NCBI GenBank assembly: GCA_028622995.1
Contig: JAJQJQ010000024.1
Coordinates: 1,426,001 to 1,490,000 of the forward strand
Reading direction: 5' to 3'
Origin: Panagrolaimus kolymaensis
Lineage: Eukaryota; Nematoda; Chromadorea; Rhabditida; Panagrolaimidae
Length of the DNA stretch: 64,000 bases
The notes below the pieces were generated by a model that was not told the origin of the DNA, made no database searches, and saw nothing but the letters and a program-made list of their open reading frames with translations. The stretch's first letter is position 1, and every line of letters starts with the position of its first letter. The position numbers and the translations under genes are program-made. Positions 22,880 to 35,143 of the stretch are shown here, in pieces.

Positions 22880-24684
22880 TCAAAAGAAATGTCTAAAATG
22901 TCGTGCAAAAATTTTAACCCAAAATGGAACAAAATGATCACGTCGAAGAAAGGTTGAAGATTCAAGAAGTGAAGTAAATTCCATCAATGCATTTCTTTCC
23001 TAAAAATGAAACTCATTAGAAACGTGTCTAGCAGTTTAAAGTAGCTGAGAAGGAGCTTTCGAAAGATACACAAAGAAATTTACTTCTTTGAGTCGACTCC
23101 TCAATTTCTCATTTGATGTAACAAGCATAACTTGAGCTTCCAAATCTCTTGAAACAGAACGATATCCAAAATTTGATGAACCAATCATTGTTGCAGTTAA
23201 ACCATTCTTTTCATCATCAATCCAAATTCCTTTTCCATGAAACGTCCAATTTGAACGAGAGTATTCAAAGATTTTAATTGGTTTTTGCAGAGCCTTTGCT
23301 TGATCAAAGAGGTATTTTGAGGTGTTCACATAAAGTGATGGAACATAACCAGCAAGACCTTGACCATTATAAAATCCATTTGCATCTGGAGCAGCAGTGA
23401 TAAAAGTTAAAGGATAATTTGATTTTTTGAGAATAGCATCAAGATAATCGTCATAAAGATTGAAATAACCCGTAGCTACCGTAACATCTATGTCATTGTT
23501 TGAGCGAGAAAAAAGTTTCATAAGAATTCCGACTTCATCATTGATTTTGAAAGGTGGAAGCTGAAGAAATGGATAAATTCGAGTATCAGCTGCAGAAGAT
23601 GAAGACGATAGGAGCGAATCAGATGGTTCTGTTTTGAGGGTGGAGAGGATGGAATGAACTTGAGTCGAAACATGTTCACAAAAATCAGCTTTGTTACCTG
23701 AAAAAAAACATGTATTAATGTTAACAAGATAAACATGGAGAATAGCAAAAGCAAAGAAAGTTTGAAGTAGTCATTATCCAACTTTTTTAGACGAAGAGTA
23801 AAATGAAACATGTTTCCGATTTATCGTTGAAAGTGACTTCAAAAACAAACCTTCAAATGGATGTATCAAGCATTTATCACTGAGTTTCAATTCTCCATTT
23901 CCATTGAGCTGGAATGAGCACGCGGTAATGGTGTTGAATACACTCTCTAAGAATTCCACAAGCTTCGGATTATTCTCAATCAGCACATATCGATCTTGAC
24001 GGTTTACAAAGTATGAATCGGATAAATTTGCCCTGAAACAATATTACACTATTAAAGTCATTTCTAAAGCAAAGGAACATACCCAGATATAATAACAGAA
24101 TCATCAAAAATATAAAATTTCATATGTTGAAGTCCAACAATTTCATTGAATCTTGCAGGTAAATGATTTTTTATTATTCCACGTAAATCAGGTGTATGAT
24201 AAAAATATACATGAGCTTTATCAGCAATAGGCGATAAAAGAGTTGCCGATGATTTTTCTGGACTTGGACGAGTGCCTCGAAGATAATCAAGTAGTACACC
24301 AACGTTGAGATCTGGATTGGCTTCAAGAGCTTTCTTCAAAGTATCAATCTAAAAAGTAACAAAACTTATGATTGATAACAATAATAAACACATACCAATT
24401 CGAGCTCTAAATCTCCTGTACCCAAATATAAACTTGAAAATATTACTCGATGCTTTGATGTTTTTATTCGTTCCTAAAAAAAGTTCATATTAATTTCAAA
24501 AAATAAGCAATGTTATTAGTCAACGCCAGTGCTAAAGGAATAAAGCAAAGCGTTAACTTGCAAGTAAAAAAAAGTTTAAAAAACATACCAATAAAGTTGA
24601 ATAAAATTCCGTAGGAGTTTTAATAAAATAAACATCTTCTGAATTTACTGGCAATGAAGGTTTATTTCCAATAAGCCATTCCAT
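22880..24684 (-). CDS. pgs-1: CDP-diacylglycerol-glycerol-3-phosphate 3-phosphatidyltransferase (PGS1)
   Basis: PGS1 makes phosphatidylglycerol phosphate from CDP-diacylglycerol and glycerol-3-phosphate, the committed step to cardiolipin in mitochondria. Exons 24684-24589, 24473-24396, 24348-24083, 24032-23851, 23697-23084 and 22999-22880 join to 451 aa. It belongs to the phospholipase D superfamily and both catalytic HKD motifs are intact: HMKFYIFDDSVIISGANLS and HGKGIWIDD followed by MIGSSNFGYRS. FSSLYLGTGDLE near the N-terminus is also typical. The chosen ATG is the first in frame; no long presequence is visible, which is a small caveat for mitochondrial import. Transcribed away from the collagen gene. 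Confidence 0.92.
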
Positions 24685-25080
24685 GGTTGTTGTTGTTGTA
24701 GTTATCAAAAAATAATGACTATCAATAATGGATTAACAACAAACAATAATTTTAGATAAAAAATCTAATCGAGATAAATCTTATGAGCCTGAGAAAAGCT
24801 CAAAAGCCATAAAACAAGTAAGGAAGATAGGGTTTTATGAAATCGAAAGAAGAAATAATAATAAAATTCGTTGTTGATGATAATGCTTTGCTGAAACTTT
24901 TGGACGACGAAGATGATAATCGCATTTTATTATTTTATTCGTTCACATTTTTTTCGAATGTTCAAGATTTTTTTTTGAAAAGTTCAAACTTTTGGCAGAA
25001 ACAACACACAAAACTAAAAAAACGCGGGGAGAAAGCAACGTTCAAAATTGTTTAAAGAAGTCTGTCGTTTCTTTGTATTG

Positions 25081-25115
25081 GGGCCAGCGTGAGCGCGAAG
25101 CGCGAACGCTGGCCC
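25081..25115. repeat. GC-rich inverted repeat (hairpin)
   Basis: GGGCCAGCGT at 25081-25090 pairs with ACGCTGGCCC at 25106-25115 around a loop that contains GCGCGAAGCGCG, itself a small hairpin. The centre GCGCGAAGCGC is the same as that of the hairpins in the 1.45-kb repeats at 60006, 61454 and 62870. This could be a small dispersed fold-back family. Confidence 0.75.
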
Positions 25116-26070
25116 AAGTTGAGTTTGCCTTGATGGAGCGCAAGATCTCTTTTTTTTTCAACTAGCTTATTCATGTGTTTATGTTTATTAACTATGGCTG
25201 AAATTTTGTAAACTTATGAGTGGCCATCTATAGATTATATCTGTAAAGAAATCCAGAAAAAAAACTTTATAAATTTAGAGATTTGACTAAAAATGTGTCC
25301 AAAAAAAATATGTCCGTCTTGTCGTTTCTGTTTTCTGTCCCCTTTTTTATTCTTAGCGCGAAAAGGCCTGAGTTCCTTTTTGAAAGAAGTTTGAGTTGTT
25401 TTTTATTGAATAATTTTTATAAGATTTATATTTTAATTGCGTCCCACGTTTTCCATTAAATCAAAATTTACATATAAATTATATAATCTGAAAATTTTAT
25501 TTTTGAGCAAGTTTTCTGTAAAGCATGTGCTGCATTCTAAAAAATTTTTTATGGAGTTTTTTTAAAGATTCTGAGTGTGCATTTTTACAGAACTTTGCAT
25601 AAAGATTTAAAATTATAAAAAAATCCTGCTCATTTAATTGCAATTTCATGGACTATTTTTTTTATTGATGGAGATGTTTATTACATAAAATTAAACTTCT
25701 TTTGATGGGCATATATGTACTTATTGTGAATTCAAAACTAGAATTTATTTGAGTTTGAGTGAGCCCTTTATTTTAAGGGTATATTGTTTTAGAAAAGGGA
25801 TTGAAAACAACCTGTTTTTGAAAATAAATTTTTTTTGGGATATTGTGAGGTCAAAGAGGAGCAAATTTAGAAAAAATATCTATAAATAATAAATTGCAAT
25901 TTTTGGATAGTTGAATGTTTTTAAAAAGATTCATAATATCGACAATTGTGTTTGAGAATTGTATGTTTGTAAAAATTATTAATGCATATCTCATTGTAGC
26001 TAGTTTTTTTATTGATATGTAACATGTCAAGTTATTGGAACATATCTCTTCGAGATCAATAAAAGAAGGG

Positions 26071-26667
26071 AAATCAGTATTATATTTAGGCTAAAAGCCA
26101 ATAAAAGTGGGAAGTTGAGTAGTGAAGTCAATAAAAGTAGGGAAATTAAAAAAGTTGAAGTCAATAAAAGTTGTGAAATAGCTCAACTTCGCGGCGGAAA
26201 TAATAGTTTTTTTCTTTTGTTATAATTACCATTATTTTAAACTTAGATTTTTTACAATTTAAATCGATTATGCAAGTTTTGAAAAAAAAATTAAAATGAC
26301 GACCAGTGTGCCGCGCCTCCACCTCCGGAGGCGCCTCCATCGCCTCCGGAGGCGCCTCCGCCTCCGGAGCTGGAGGCGGAGGCGGAGGCGATGTTTCGAA
26401 AAACTAACGTATTTTTATCGCCTCCGCGCCTCCGGAGGCGCCTCCATCGCCTCCGGAGGCGCCTCCACCTCCGGAGGCGGAGGCGGAGGCGGAGGCGAAA
26501 AAATTAAAAAGCGGCACACTGATGACGACGACTCTTATTTCCGCCGCGAAGTTGAGCTATTTCACAACTTTTATTGACTTCAACTTTTTTAATTTCCCTA
26601 CTTTTATTGACTTCACTACTCAACTTCCCACTTTTATTGGCTTTTAGCCTAAATATAATACTGATTT
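26071..26667. mobile_element. Fold-back (MITE-like) element with 133-bp perfect inverted arms
   Basis: Positions 26071-26203 are the exact reverse complement of 26535-26667 (133 bp, no mismatch by eye). Inside lies a second inverted pair, CAGTGTGCCGC at 26304-26314 and its complement at 26511-26521. A GC-rich core (about 26312-26499) is built from GGAGGC/GCCTCC units and GGAGGCGCCTCC palindromes. The arms themselves contain three degenerate direct repeats of CAATAAAAGT-G-GGAA type; a fourth lies just outside the left arm. No transposase or clear target-site duplication was seen, so mobility is inferred. A plus-strand open stretch over the core codes only Arg/Gly-rich low complexity and is not a gene. 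Confidence 0.8.
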
Positions 26668-27271
26668 TGTTTCATTTTCCATTTTTTCATCATAGTTTCA
26701 CTTTTGCTGGTCCATCATCATTTAACTTGTCATAGTTATTTTTTAATTCACTGTATTAATGAATTCAACAGATTTTAGTATTCCTTTATCGCCTACATGG
26801 GTTTCATATTTAGTATAAAAGTTTAAAGACCCTAATAATAACTTTGATAACATTTGCTTTTATTAGTCACTTTTTTGTTTTCTTGTAAACTTGATTTTCT
26901 TTATCCTTTATCAAATTTTATGTAATTTAGTTTTATTCTTGTCGATGTTATGTATTTGCTGCTTTCCATTTATTTTAATGAATGAAAAAATTGAAAAGCG
27001 AACCTTATGCTAAATCTCTCTTTGTTGCAACAATTTATCCATTTTTTTAAAACAAAATCTGGATTTACTTTAGCCAAAGTATTACATTCCTTTTACGATT
27101 TGAATAAGATCCAGTCTTCACTCGTTAGGCGGTCTCAGAAAAATCCTTAAATTGCGCCGATTATGCATAATCCCTAGAACCGCATCATTTTCCTTTAAAA
27201 CCCAAGTTAGAGTTTTTTGGATGGAATTAAAAAGTGTTATTTTGTTGTTATTGGTTTTGTTGCAATAAAAC

Positions 27272-28368
27272 ATGAAAAATGAATGGAGTCTTGGAATTGC
27301 CTTTATTCTTTCTGGTTTAACTATTGCTTACATTGGAAGGTAAAGATTTTAAAATGTTCATGATACTGGAATCTTTCATTCTAATTTTAGCCATATTCCT
27401 TTTTATGTTAAACGACTAGCAACAATTCGATCATTTTTGGATTCGGAGCTTCTTGAATTTGAAAAGATTGAAGCTGAAGCTTGGAATGAACTCAAACAAG
27501 CCCGTGGTTTACATCCTCGTGAAAAGCGTGAACGCCATTATGGTTATTCGTTTTCAAAACATTCCAATCGTCGTCGGCAGCAACAAAGATTTGGCCAATG
27601 TCAATGTGATCGAATAAATCGATGTCCACCAGGTCCTGAAGGTGTACGAGGACAACCTGGAATGGATGGAATTCCTGGTAGTCCGGGATCTCCAGGTTTA
27701 TAATAGTTGGCATAAATTTGATGTTATAAAAATGAAAGGATTTTAGGTGTGCTTGGAAGACCTGGAATTGTTCCACGTGAAATGTTATTGAGATTCTCAG
27801 GAACATGTCGAGTGTGCCCACAAGGGCCTAAAGGAAGTTATGGTAAACCAGGGCCAAGAGGACCACCGGTGAGATTTTAAACTTGTTTGCAATTCCAAGT
27901 TACATTTATCTTTAAATTTCAGGGCCCTCTTGGATTCCCTGGCTCTCGAGGGCGAAGTGGAATTCCAGGAAAACCTGGACCATTAGGTAAAAAAGGTGAT
28001 GATGGAAGAAGTGGACCACCAGGAAGAACAGGAATGATAGGAATACAAGGAATAGAAGCTACTCGCGGAGTTAAAGGTAAAGCTTTAAAAGTTTACAAAA
28101 TGCTTTAAGAAGCCCATTTTAAGGCTTTCCTGGACGAGATGGTAACCGCGGTGAACCTGGATCTAAAGGAGAACGAGGAGAACCTGGTCGTCCTGGCTCT
28201 AATGGAGGTATTGGTGCTCGAGGATTTAGCGGTGATACTGGTAGACGAGGGCCACCAGGACAAAAAGGTGATAATGGAAGAGTTGGAGGTTATGGCATTC
28301 CTGGGCCTGATGCAGGTTATTGCGCATGTCCTCGTCGAAATCTTGTCATTGGTTTTGCTCGTCATTAA
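27272..28368 (+). CDS. Nematode cuticle collagen
   Basis: Secreted structural collagen of the cuticle. Exons 27272-27339, 27391-27695, 27747-27868, 27923-28076 and 28124-28368 give 297 aa with consistent phases. The N-terminus has a hydrophobic segment (GIAFILSGLTIAYIG) followed by an acidic helix (SFLDSELLEFEKIEAEAW), as in the Col_cuticle_N domain. HPREKRERH is a likely furin/BLI-4 cleavage site. Gly-X-Y blocks follow, broken by short Cys-containing interruptions: CQCDRINRCPPGPEG and CRVCPQGPKG. The end is PDAGYCACPRRN. Cys spacing flanks the triple-helix blocks in the usual way for interchain disulfides. It faces away from PGS1 and converges with the V-ATPase gene. Confidence 0.93.
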
Positions 28369-28723
28369 AAAATCATAAATCATCTCTTTATTAAAATACT
28401 TAAAATTTTTCATTTATGATATACAAATTACAAATCTAAGCAAAACTTAGAAAATAAACAATCGTAAGTAAAATAAACTCTGAAAACTTTCTACAAAAAA
28501 AACTGGTACAATTATAATATCATGGTTCATAACACAAAAAACGAAGGATAAATTCTCTCATTTAAATTTAAACCAGCTCACAGGAAACAAAAATGAAGAT
28601 AAGAATCAATACTTTAATATTAAATATTAGAAGAACATAACTAAAACAAAGAAGGATGAAGAAGCGACAGATATAAAAGTGAGAACGGAATGGTAGACGA
28701 TAGAGAGGAGTTGAACGATTGAA
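28369..28723. other. Convergent 3' flanks (collagen / V-ATPase c'')
   Basis: 355 bp holding the 3' UTRs of the two facing genes. No additional feature visible. Confidence 0.4.
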
Positions 28724-29817
28724 TTATGTATCACCCATGGATGCCTTGTTCGTCTAAAAAAGATGCATAGTCGATTAGTATTGTAAAGCAAAGAAAATGG
28801 TAAAAAGCTTACTTGAACAATACCAATAATCATTCCAAAAAGTCCAATCGCACTAGCAAAAATTTCAATAATTAAAATCTTGACGAAAAGAGCTGGATTT
28901 GCAGCATCAGCAAGTGCAGCACCTGAACCAACAACACCAACAGCTAAACCACATACAAAGTTTGAAAATCCAACGGTTAAACCACCACCAAAGATAAAAT
29001 AACCAGCAGCCAAATTACGAGCAATAACATCAGGATGATCAACGAGCCTTTCTCTTGAGAATTTCTGAAAATGAAGGGTGTAAGTAAAATCACTAAATAC
29101 TTTGGTCTTTGCTTGAAAAAGTTATTCAAACATCAAATTTCCACAAGAAAAGTTACAGTTGCCTTTAACAAAGCAATCACATATTTTCATAGCTCTTGTT
29201 TTGAAAAAGCAATCTACAGCATTCTTTTAAACACTTACTCCAAGTTTGCCAGCAAATACGAAAGCCATAATGATACCAAAAATAGCAACAGCTTCACAGA
29301 AAATAATTGAAACTAAATTTTTTGTACGAATTCTTGGAGCTTTAACACCACCACCAAGGATTGATGAACCTGTTGTGAAGATACCCCTATAAATGAAAGC
29401 AAATTATTATATATGATGAATGTAAAGAAATGAAGACCATACCATCCAGCACCAATAACAGAAAGTGATAGAGATGCAGCAACACCAAGTGAAGCCCACA
29501 TATGTGGTGAAGTTTCTGTGAGGAACCATGCAATATCGAATCTTTCACCTTGTCCAGTAAGCATATAAAATAATGCTAAAAAAATAAAATTTGTTATACA
29601 ATGAGTAAAATGAAAGTCCAAAGAGCATAATGACATCAAGCTTGAGTAAATCAATGATATAAAGCAGCAAATATTGAAAGTTTTAGCTTCTCAACATTGA
29701 AACCACCATATTTTTGCTTTTAGGCTTGTTAGCATAAAAATACTCACCAGTTCCAATTAACACAGAGCTTGTTATCGCTGAAAGCGTGTAAAAAGTGTAC
29801 AGCATAGCATTCGCCAT
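28724..29817 (-). CDS. vha-4: V-type H+-ATPase 21-kDa proteolipid subunit c'' (V0)
   Basis: Part of the rotating proteolipid ring of the proton pump in vacuolar and plasma membranes. Exons 29817-29748, 29575-29443, 29386-29239, 29064-28813 and 28753-28724 encode 210 aa, matching the usual ~205. Several proteolipid helices are present: [37 protein letters not shown] and [18 protein letters not shown] with [16 protein letters not shown]. The Glu in IIFCEAVAI and ILIIEIFAS are the proton-binding carboxylates of the two hairpins. The 30-nt last exon gives the conserved end [10 protein letters not shown]. An acceptor (GATTTTTAG) 18 nt before the ATG suggests a 5' UTR intron or spliced-leader site. 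Shares a divergent promoter region with the xylosyltransferase gene. Confidence 0.93.
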
Positions 29818-30759
29818 TATTGTTATTTCTTCACCTCTAAAAATCATAGAATAATTAGTCAAAATTACCAACAACAAAAATTTACACGAAATCACGATAC
29901 GATGAGGTTATTAAAAAGCAAAAAACAAAGTATTAAAAAATAAAGCTTCCACAAAAAAAATTAATGTCATTTTATTTTATTTTTTGTTCGAAACGTAAAA
30001 AAGCAAGCAGCGACAACGATTTTTGCTCTTCGATCGACTTTCTTTTTTTCCCTGAATTTCATGAAAATGCGCTCAAAGACATTTGAAAGAAAAATGCAAC
30101 ACAAAAAAAAGAGAGAGAGAAATGGCAGAAAAAATAAAGTTAATAATAATTTAATTATTTGCAATGTTTTTATAAAATATTTTATTCAGCTAAAAAAAAT
30201 AGAGGATGAAAAAGCTTTTGGATTAACTTTAAGCAAACGACGATAGATTTTTATTGAGCGGGCAACGACGACAACTTCATGAGAGAAAGGGGAACTCTCT
30301 CTTTCTCTATCTCCTTTTTTTTCTTTCAAAAAGTAAGTTTAACACCATTTTTTTATGTTGCTTAGGAATATTTTTGAATTGACCCATCATCATGTTTGCT
30401 TCTTTTTTTTAACGAACGATTATCCAATAAAGGAAAGAAAGAAAATTATTGATTGTCGTTTCCAATAACCTTAATTAGCTCTTTTGCTGCTGTCGTTCAG
30501 AAAAAAAAATTATCGAAAGAGATTCAGTCTCTTTTCAAAGTACGAACGACAGACGAAATCGAAGAAAAGGGAAGGAAGCAAAACCAAAAAAAGAAGGAAA
30601 AAAAAAAGAGTTTAGTTTTTTGACAGAATTGTAAACAAATGATTTTATTCCATTTTTGAGTTTGTCTTTCAACAAAAAACAAAAAAATTTTAACTTTTAT
30701 TTGTGTTGGATTATTTTTACAGATCTCAATTTATAACTTTTTAATCTCTTAAATTAATT
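29818..30759. promoter_or_regulatory. Divergent intergenic region (V-ATPase c'' / xylosyltransferase)
   Basis: About 940 bp, with purine-rich and pyrimidine-rich runs (for example GA-rich near 30110 and 30570-30610). Both promoters must lie here. No conserved motif recognised. Confidence 0.35.
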
Positions 30760-33700
30760 ATGCCATGGTTATTAAATTATTTTACTCGAAAAAAATTATT
30801 TTATGGGTTTATTATTATTATAAGTATATATCTTTTTAATACTTTTATTTTGATACAATATTTGGAATCTCAAAAAACTAAAGATGATGGAATTGTTGTT
30901 GAACATAGGCATTTGGTAAGGAAGTTTTTTTTCGCTTGGGATTTGAGATTTTGGAAAAGTTAAATTTTGCTGGAAAAAGTTTTTAACTTTGTTTATTGCA
31001 TTTTTGGCTTTTTAGGATTATAATGGCTCTGTTGAATCGGCTAAATGTGAACTTAAAGATCCTCTAATTCAATCAGCTTTGTCCCGAGTAAAAACTGAAG
31101 AATGCAAAAAAAGTCTCATCGATGTTTATTGTTTTCATTCAGATAATTTAGAAGAATTGGATAATACTTGCCCACAATTTGGTAAACGGCTTCCATAAAA
31201 AAGCCTTTATTCTCTAATTTTTCGTTATCATTTTTCAGATCATTCAAAACTAAACAAATTTATTGGGTGTTTTAATGATTCAAATTCAAATTCAACAACT
31301 TCCATTTTACCTGGATATCATTACACTTTTTATCAAACTAATACTCCAAAATATTGTGTTCAAGCTTGTTTTCGTGCAGGTTTTGAATTGGCTGGAGTTA
31401 AATCAACTTCACATTGCTTTTGTGGAAACACCAAAGATTTAACAACAACAGCCCATGAAAGTAGTAGTATACTTCCAGAATCATATTGTCAAAGTACAAT
31501 TTGCTCAGGAAATGAAAATCAAACATGTGGAGGCATTCAAACTTTAGCTATTTATTCAACGGGTTTGGAAGCGGTTAAACGAAAATTCCCTAAATTTGTG
31601 AATTTACCCGAAAATGAAAAAGATCGAAAAAGTGTAAAAATTTTATTTATACTTCAACTTAATGGAAGAAATACTCGACAAGTTATTCGAATGCTTCGAA
31701 CGGTTTATAGCAAAAAGCATTTGTATGTGATTCATGTGGATTCGAGGCAAACATTTATGTTTGAAGGTTGGACCTTTTTTTGTTTATTATTTTATTTTTT
31801 AGAAATATTCGTCGATTGACGACAAACTTGAGTATTCTCGATTCTAAAGAATTAACTTAAAAATTTTTCAGAGATGAAAAAGCTTGAAAAAACTTTAAAG
31901 AAAAAAAGCATAAAAAATTTTAAAGTTTTGGATGAAAGATTTTCAACGATTTGGGGCGGCACTGAACTTCTTACTTTATTTTTGAATGTCATTAAAAAAT
32001 CTTTATTGAACGATGATGAAGCTTTTAATCAATGGGATTATATTTTAAATATGTCTGAATCTGATATGCCTTTAATGTCTTTAAATGAACTTGAACATAA
32101 TTTAGGAATGTAAGTAGCAAACGAACGATTAGGATTTAGTTGTCTAATTTATTCGTGTTTTTTTTATTAACAAAAAATAATAATTTTTTGTTTAGTCACA
32201 ATGGTAAATCTTTTTTGGCTTCACATGGATATAATACCGCTGATTTTATTCGTAAACAAGGCTTTCTATTTGCATTTCATCAATGTGAAAATCGAATGTG
32301 GAGAATAAAAACTCGTGAAAATTTCCATAAAAATATGAGAATTGATGGTGGATCAGATTGGGTTATCGTACATCGATCTTTAGCTGAAATGTCAATTAAA
32401 AATTCAACTATAACGAATCAATTATTAAAATATTTTTCCACTGTTTTATTACCTTTGGAAGGATTCTTTCATACTTTAGCATTAAATTCAAAACAATGTG
32501 GAAATGTTTTATATAAAAATTTGAGATTAACTAATTGGCGAAGAAAACAAGGATGTCGGTGTGCCTCATTAAAGCCAGTTGTGGATTGGTGTGGATGTTC
32601 ACCATTAGTTTTTAGAAATGGTGATGAAATGAAATTTGAATTACAGGTTTGTATATTTTTGTAATATCCAAATATGAGATATTCAAAACTTTGTTTCAGA
32701 CAATCCAATCAAAAACTCACTTTTTTGCTCGAAAATTTGATAGCTTCGTTGATATTCGACCTATTGAAGCTGCAGAAAAAGCATTAAGATTTCAACCAGA
32801 AATGATTAAGAAAATTGAAGCTAGCCCAGTGATTAATTCAACTTGGATAAATTCTTATGATTCCAATATCGATTACGGTAACCATTCTTCACACTTTAAT
32901 CTTCCACAGTTTTCTAATCCTATCTTATTTTTGTTGTTGCAGATAATAAAAATCGCCACCTTTATGAAGGCATTGCAAAAGTATTATTTGAAAATTGGAT
33001 GAAAGGTCAACAAACAACAAATGAAATAAATTGTCATTTCTTAAAATTAACTGAAATTTGGGCTTATAAAGAATCTCCAGAAATTGTTGGAGGAGGTAAT
33101 CCAATTTTAACCATTCAAAGCAGTTGCGATTCAACATTTCAATTTATTCTTCAAAAACAAAAAAATCGTTCTCAAATTTCTCCAGATCCTAAAATGGAAG
33201 ATTATGAAATAATTGATGCGGATTTTGGAATGGGATTGGATTTGAAAGAAGAAATTTTTAGAGATGTTTTTCCAGTTTTTGATGTGGTAAGTTAGAAAGA
33301 AATTTTGGGCTCTAGAATTAGCTTATTTTGAGATAAACAAATTCCATTAAAAAATTAATCATCGCTCTTTTAAAGGGTTTTTTCAACTCCTGTTAACTCC
33401 ACCTCTGCATATTTTTTCTTTCTTTTCAGTACAGTAAAGTAACTATCCTTCTTCATTGGAAACAAAATCAATCATTCCTCCCAGATACAACAACAACAAA
33501 TTTCACGAGTCCTTTTATCAATATTCAATGGTGGAATACTATAGGTCGATTAGTTAAACATGAACTTGTAAAACCATATAATTCAATATTTTATGGACAA
33601 TTTGCTGAACTTGATTTATCTAAACTTACATTATCATCCGATATTGTTCCAGGACTTTGGAATGCTCGTTTACCATCAAAAGATACAGATATTCCAGTGT

Positions 33701-33888
33701 TCGATATTAAATTCCCAGTATTTCCATCCGATCGAGAATCAAATTTATTTCGTAAATTAGTTATGGCATTTTATGTTCCCATCGATGTTTGTTCAATGCA
33801 ACGTCAAACTCCTCCAAAAATAAAATTATGTGAAGAAACTTTATGGAGTTCTAAATATCCTGATATTAAATCAGAATTATTGCTTTAA
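30760..33888 (+). CDS. sqv-6: Peptide O-xylosyltransferase (SQV-6 type) with WSC domain
   Basis: Adds xylose to serine of proteoglycan core proteins, the first step of chondroitin/heparan sulfate synthesis in the Golgi/ER. Exons 30760-30915, 31016-31181, 31239-31766, 31872-32109, 32196-32646, 32700-32877, 32943-33286 and 33430-33888 give 839 aa, near the family's length. A signal anchor lies at about residues 12-32. The Cys-rich WSC domain at about 111-212 includes FIGCFND, CVQACFRAGFELAGV and CFCGNT. The GT14 catalytic domain has HLYVIHVDSR, RFSTIWGGTELL, ILNMSESDMPL and DGGSDWVIVHR, plus TNWRRKQGCRC with VVDWCGCSP. The C-terminal xylosyltransferase domain ends VCSMQRQTPP. All key motifs appear intact. 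Confidence 0.92.
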
Positions 33889-34341
33889 GGAAAAATGGGT
33901 TTTATTAACAAAAACATATCTTCGTGTTCCAATGAGCTTGAATTTCAAATTTTAGGCCTAAAAATAGCAATGATTACTGTATTTTTTTTTGACGGAGCAT
34001 TTATTTCTTCGTTATTCATCACCAAAAATTTTTTTAATAAGTTTTTTTGTTGCAATAATTTTTCTTATCCTCCACTGCCATTATTTTTTGTTCGTTATTC
34101 CTAATTTTTATTTGTGACATTTTTGTTTTGTTAACTTCAATCTCGAAATCTTGCAATCATCTACAGTAACCGACCGATATTACATACATACATATGTACC
34201 TTTAATGCAATCAATGCGTGTCTGTCTCTTTTTCGCGTTTATTTTTAATTTACGGGTTTTGTATGACGTTTGTGTATTAATTTTTATGTTACTTGTAAAA
34301 TTTTTAATAAATTATTTATTTTCTTAGGAATTCATTCATGC
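33889..34341. promoter_or_regulatory. Intergenic region before the thiol dioxygenase gene
   Basis: About 450 bp, T-rich. An acceptor-like TTTTCTTAG at about 34319-34327 precedes the next ATG by 14 nt and may mark a spliced leader or 5' UTR intron. No coding signal. Confidence 0.4.
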
Positions 34342-35143
34342 ATGGAAGAATCTTCATCATCTACAACAACAACGACGACAACAATAACAACGACAATGAT
34401 ACGTCCAATAATTCCAATACTTCGAAAAATTACTCAACTTTCTGAACAATTTTCATTTGATGGAAGTAAAAAAGAATATATTCGAAAAGAAATTTGTTCA
34501 ATTGTATCTCAAATCAATACCAGTGTTCTTGAAATTCAATTTCCTCAATCTATGCCTCCTCTTCCTGTAAATGTATTATGTGGAAATGTTTATCGAGATT
34601 TAACAAAATTTGATTGTGGTATATTTGCTTTTCCTCAAACAGGCAACAAACTGCCATTACATGATCATCCAAATATGGAAGGATTTATTAAAGTTTTAAC
34701 TGGAAAATTATTAGTTACTTCATTTTCATTATTGGATTCTGAAGAAGAGAAGATATTACGAAAAGAAAAAGCTTTCGAAGGAAATGAAAGGATAAAACCT
34801 GCAAGGTTTGAAGGTTCTCTGTTATTTTTACTTTACAAAAACATATAATCTCAAATGTATTTTAGGTACTCATTTATTGGTTGCTCCATCATCAGAAGTT
34901 GCATGCCTAAATTCTTTCAAAGGCAATATTCATTCCATAGAATCGGTTGAAGGCTTTGGTGCATTCTTTGATCTCTTAATTCCTGGTTATGATCAATCTC
35001 AAGGTTCTGTTCCATGTACATACTTTCAATGTGATGAACAAAATCCAACTATCGGAAAAATATATTGGCTTCGAATAATATCAGAAAACTGTCTTATGGG
35101 TGAATTAAAACTTCCATCAATTTATAACTTTCATTTATCCTGA
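34342..35143 (+). CDS. 2-aminoethanethiol / N-terminal cysteine dioxygenase (ADO family)
   Basis: Non-haem iron dioxygenase of the PCO/ADO type. It oxidises cysteamine and, in animals, N-terminal cysteines of proteins, acting as an oxygen sensor. Exons 34342-34813 and 34866-35143 encode 249 aa. A Ser/Thr run opens the protein. The cupin core has FPQTGNKLPLHDHPNMEGF, where HDH supplies two iron-binding His, and FKGNIHSIESVEGFGAFFD, which supplies the third. LLIPGYD, followed by CTYF after about nine residues and by YWLR further on, is also typical. An ATG in another frame starts 4 nt earlier, so translation may rely on leaky scanning or the second ATG only. Confidence 0.88.

Larger units (their letters stand above)
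24685..27271. other. Gene-free region with palindromic elements
   Basis: About 2.6 kb between the divergent PGS1 and collagen genes. It holds a GC hairpin at 25081-25115 and the fold-back element at 26071-26667. The remainder (25120-26050) is AT-rich with no coding signal. Collagen promoter sequence should lie in the last few hundred bp. Confidence 0.55.

Noticed and set aside
25081..25115. CRISPR or prokaryotic terminator reading of the GC hairpin
   Set aside because: The genome is eukaryotic, with spliced genes; there are no spaced direct repeats and no T-run function expected.
26296..26577. Plus-strand open frame over the GC-rich core coding Arg/Leu- then Gly-rich protein
   Set aside because: It is low complexity forced by GGAGGC/GCCTCC repeats and ends inside the right arm. 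No splice or start context supports a gene.
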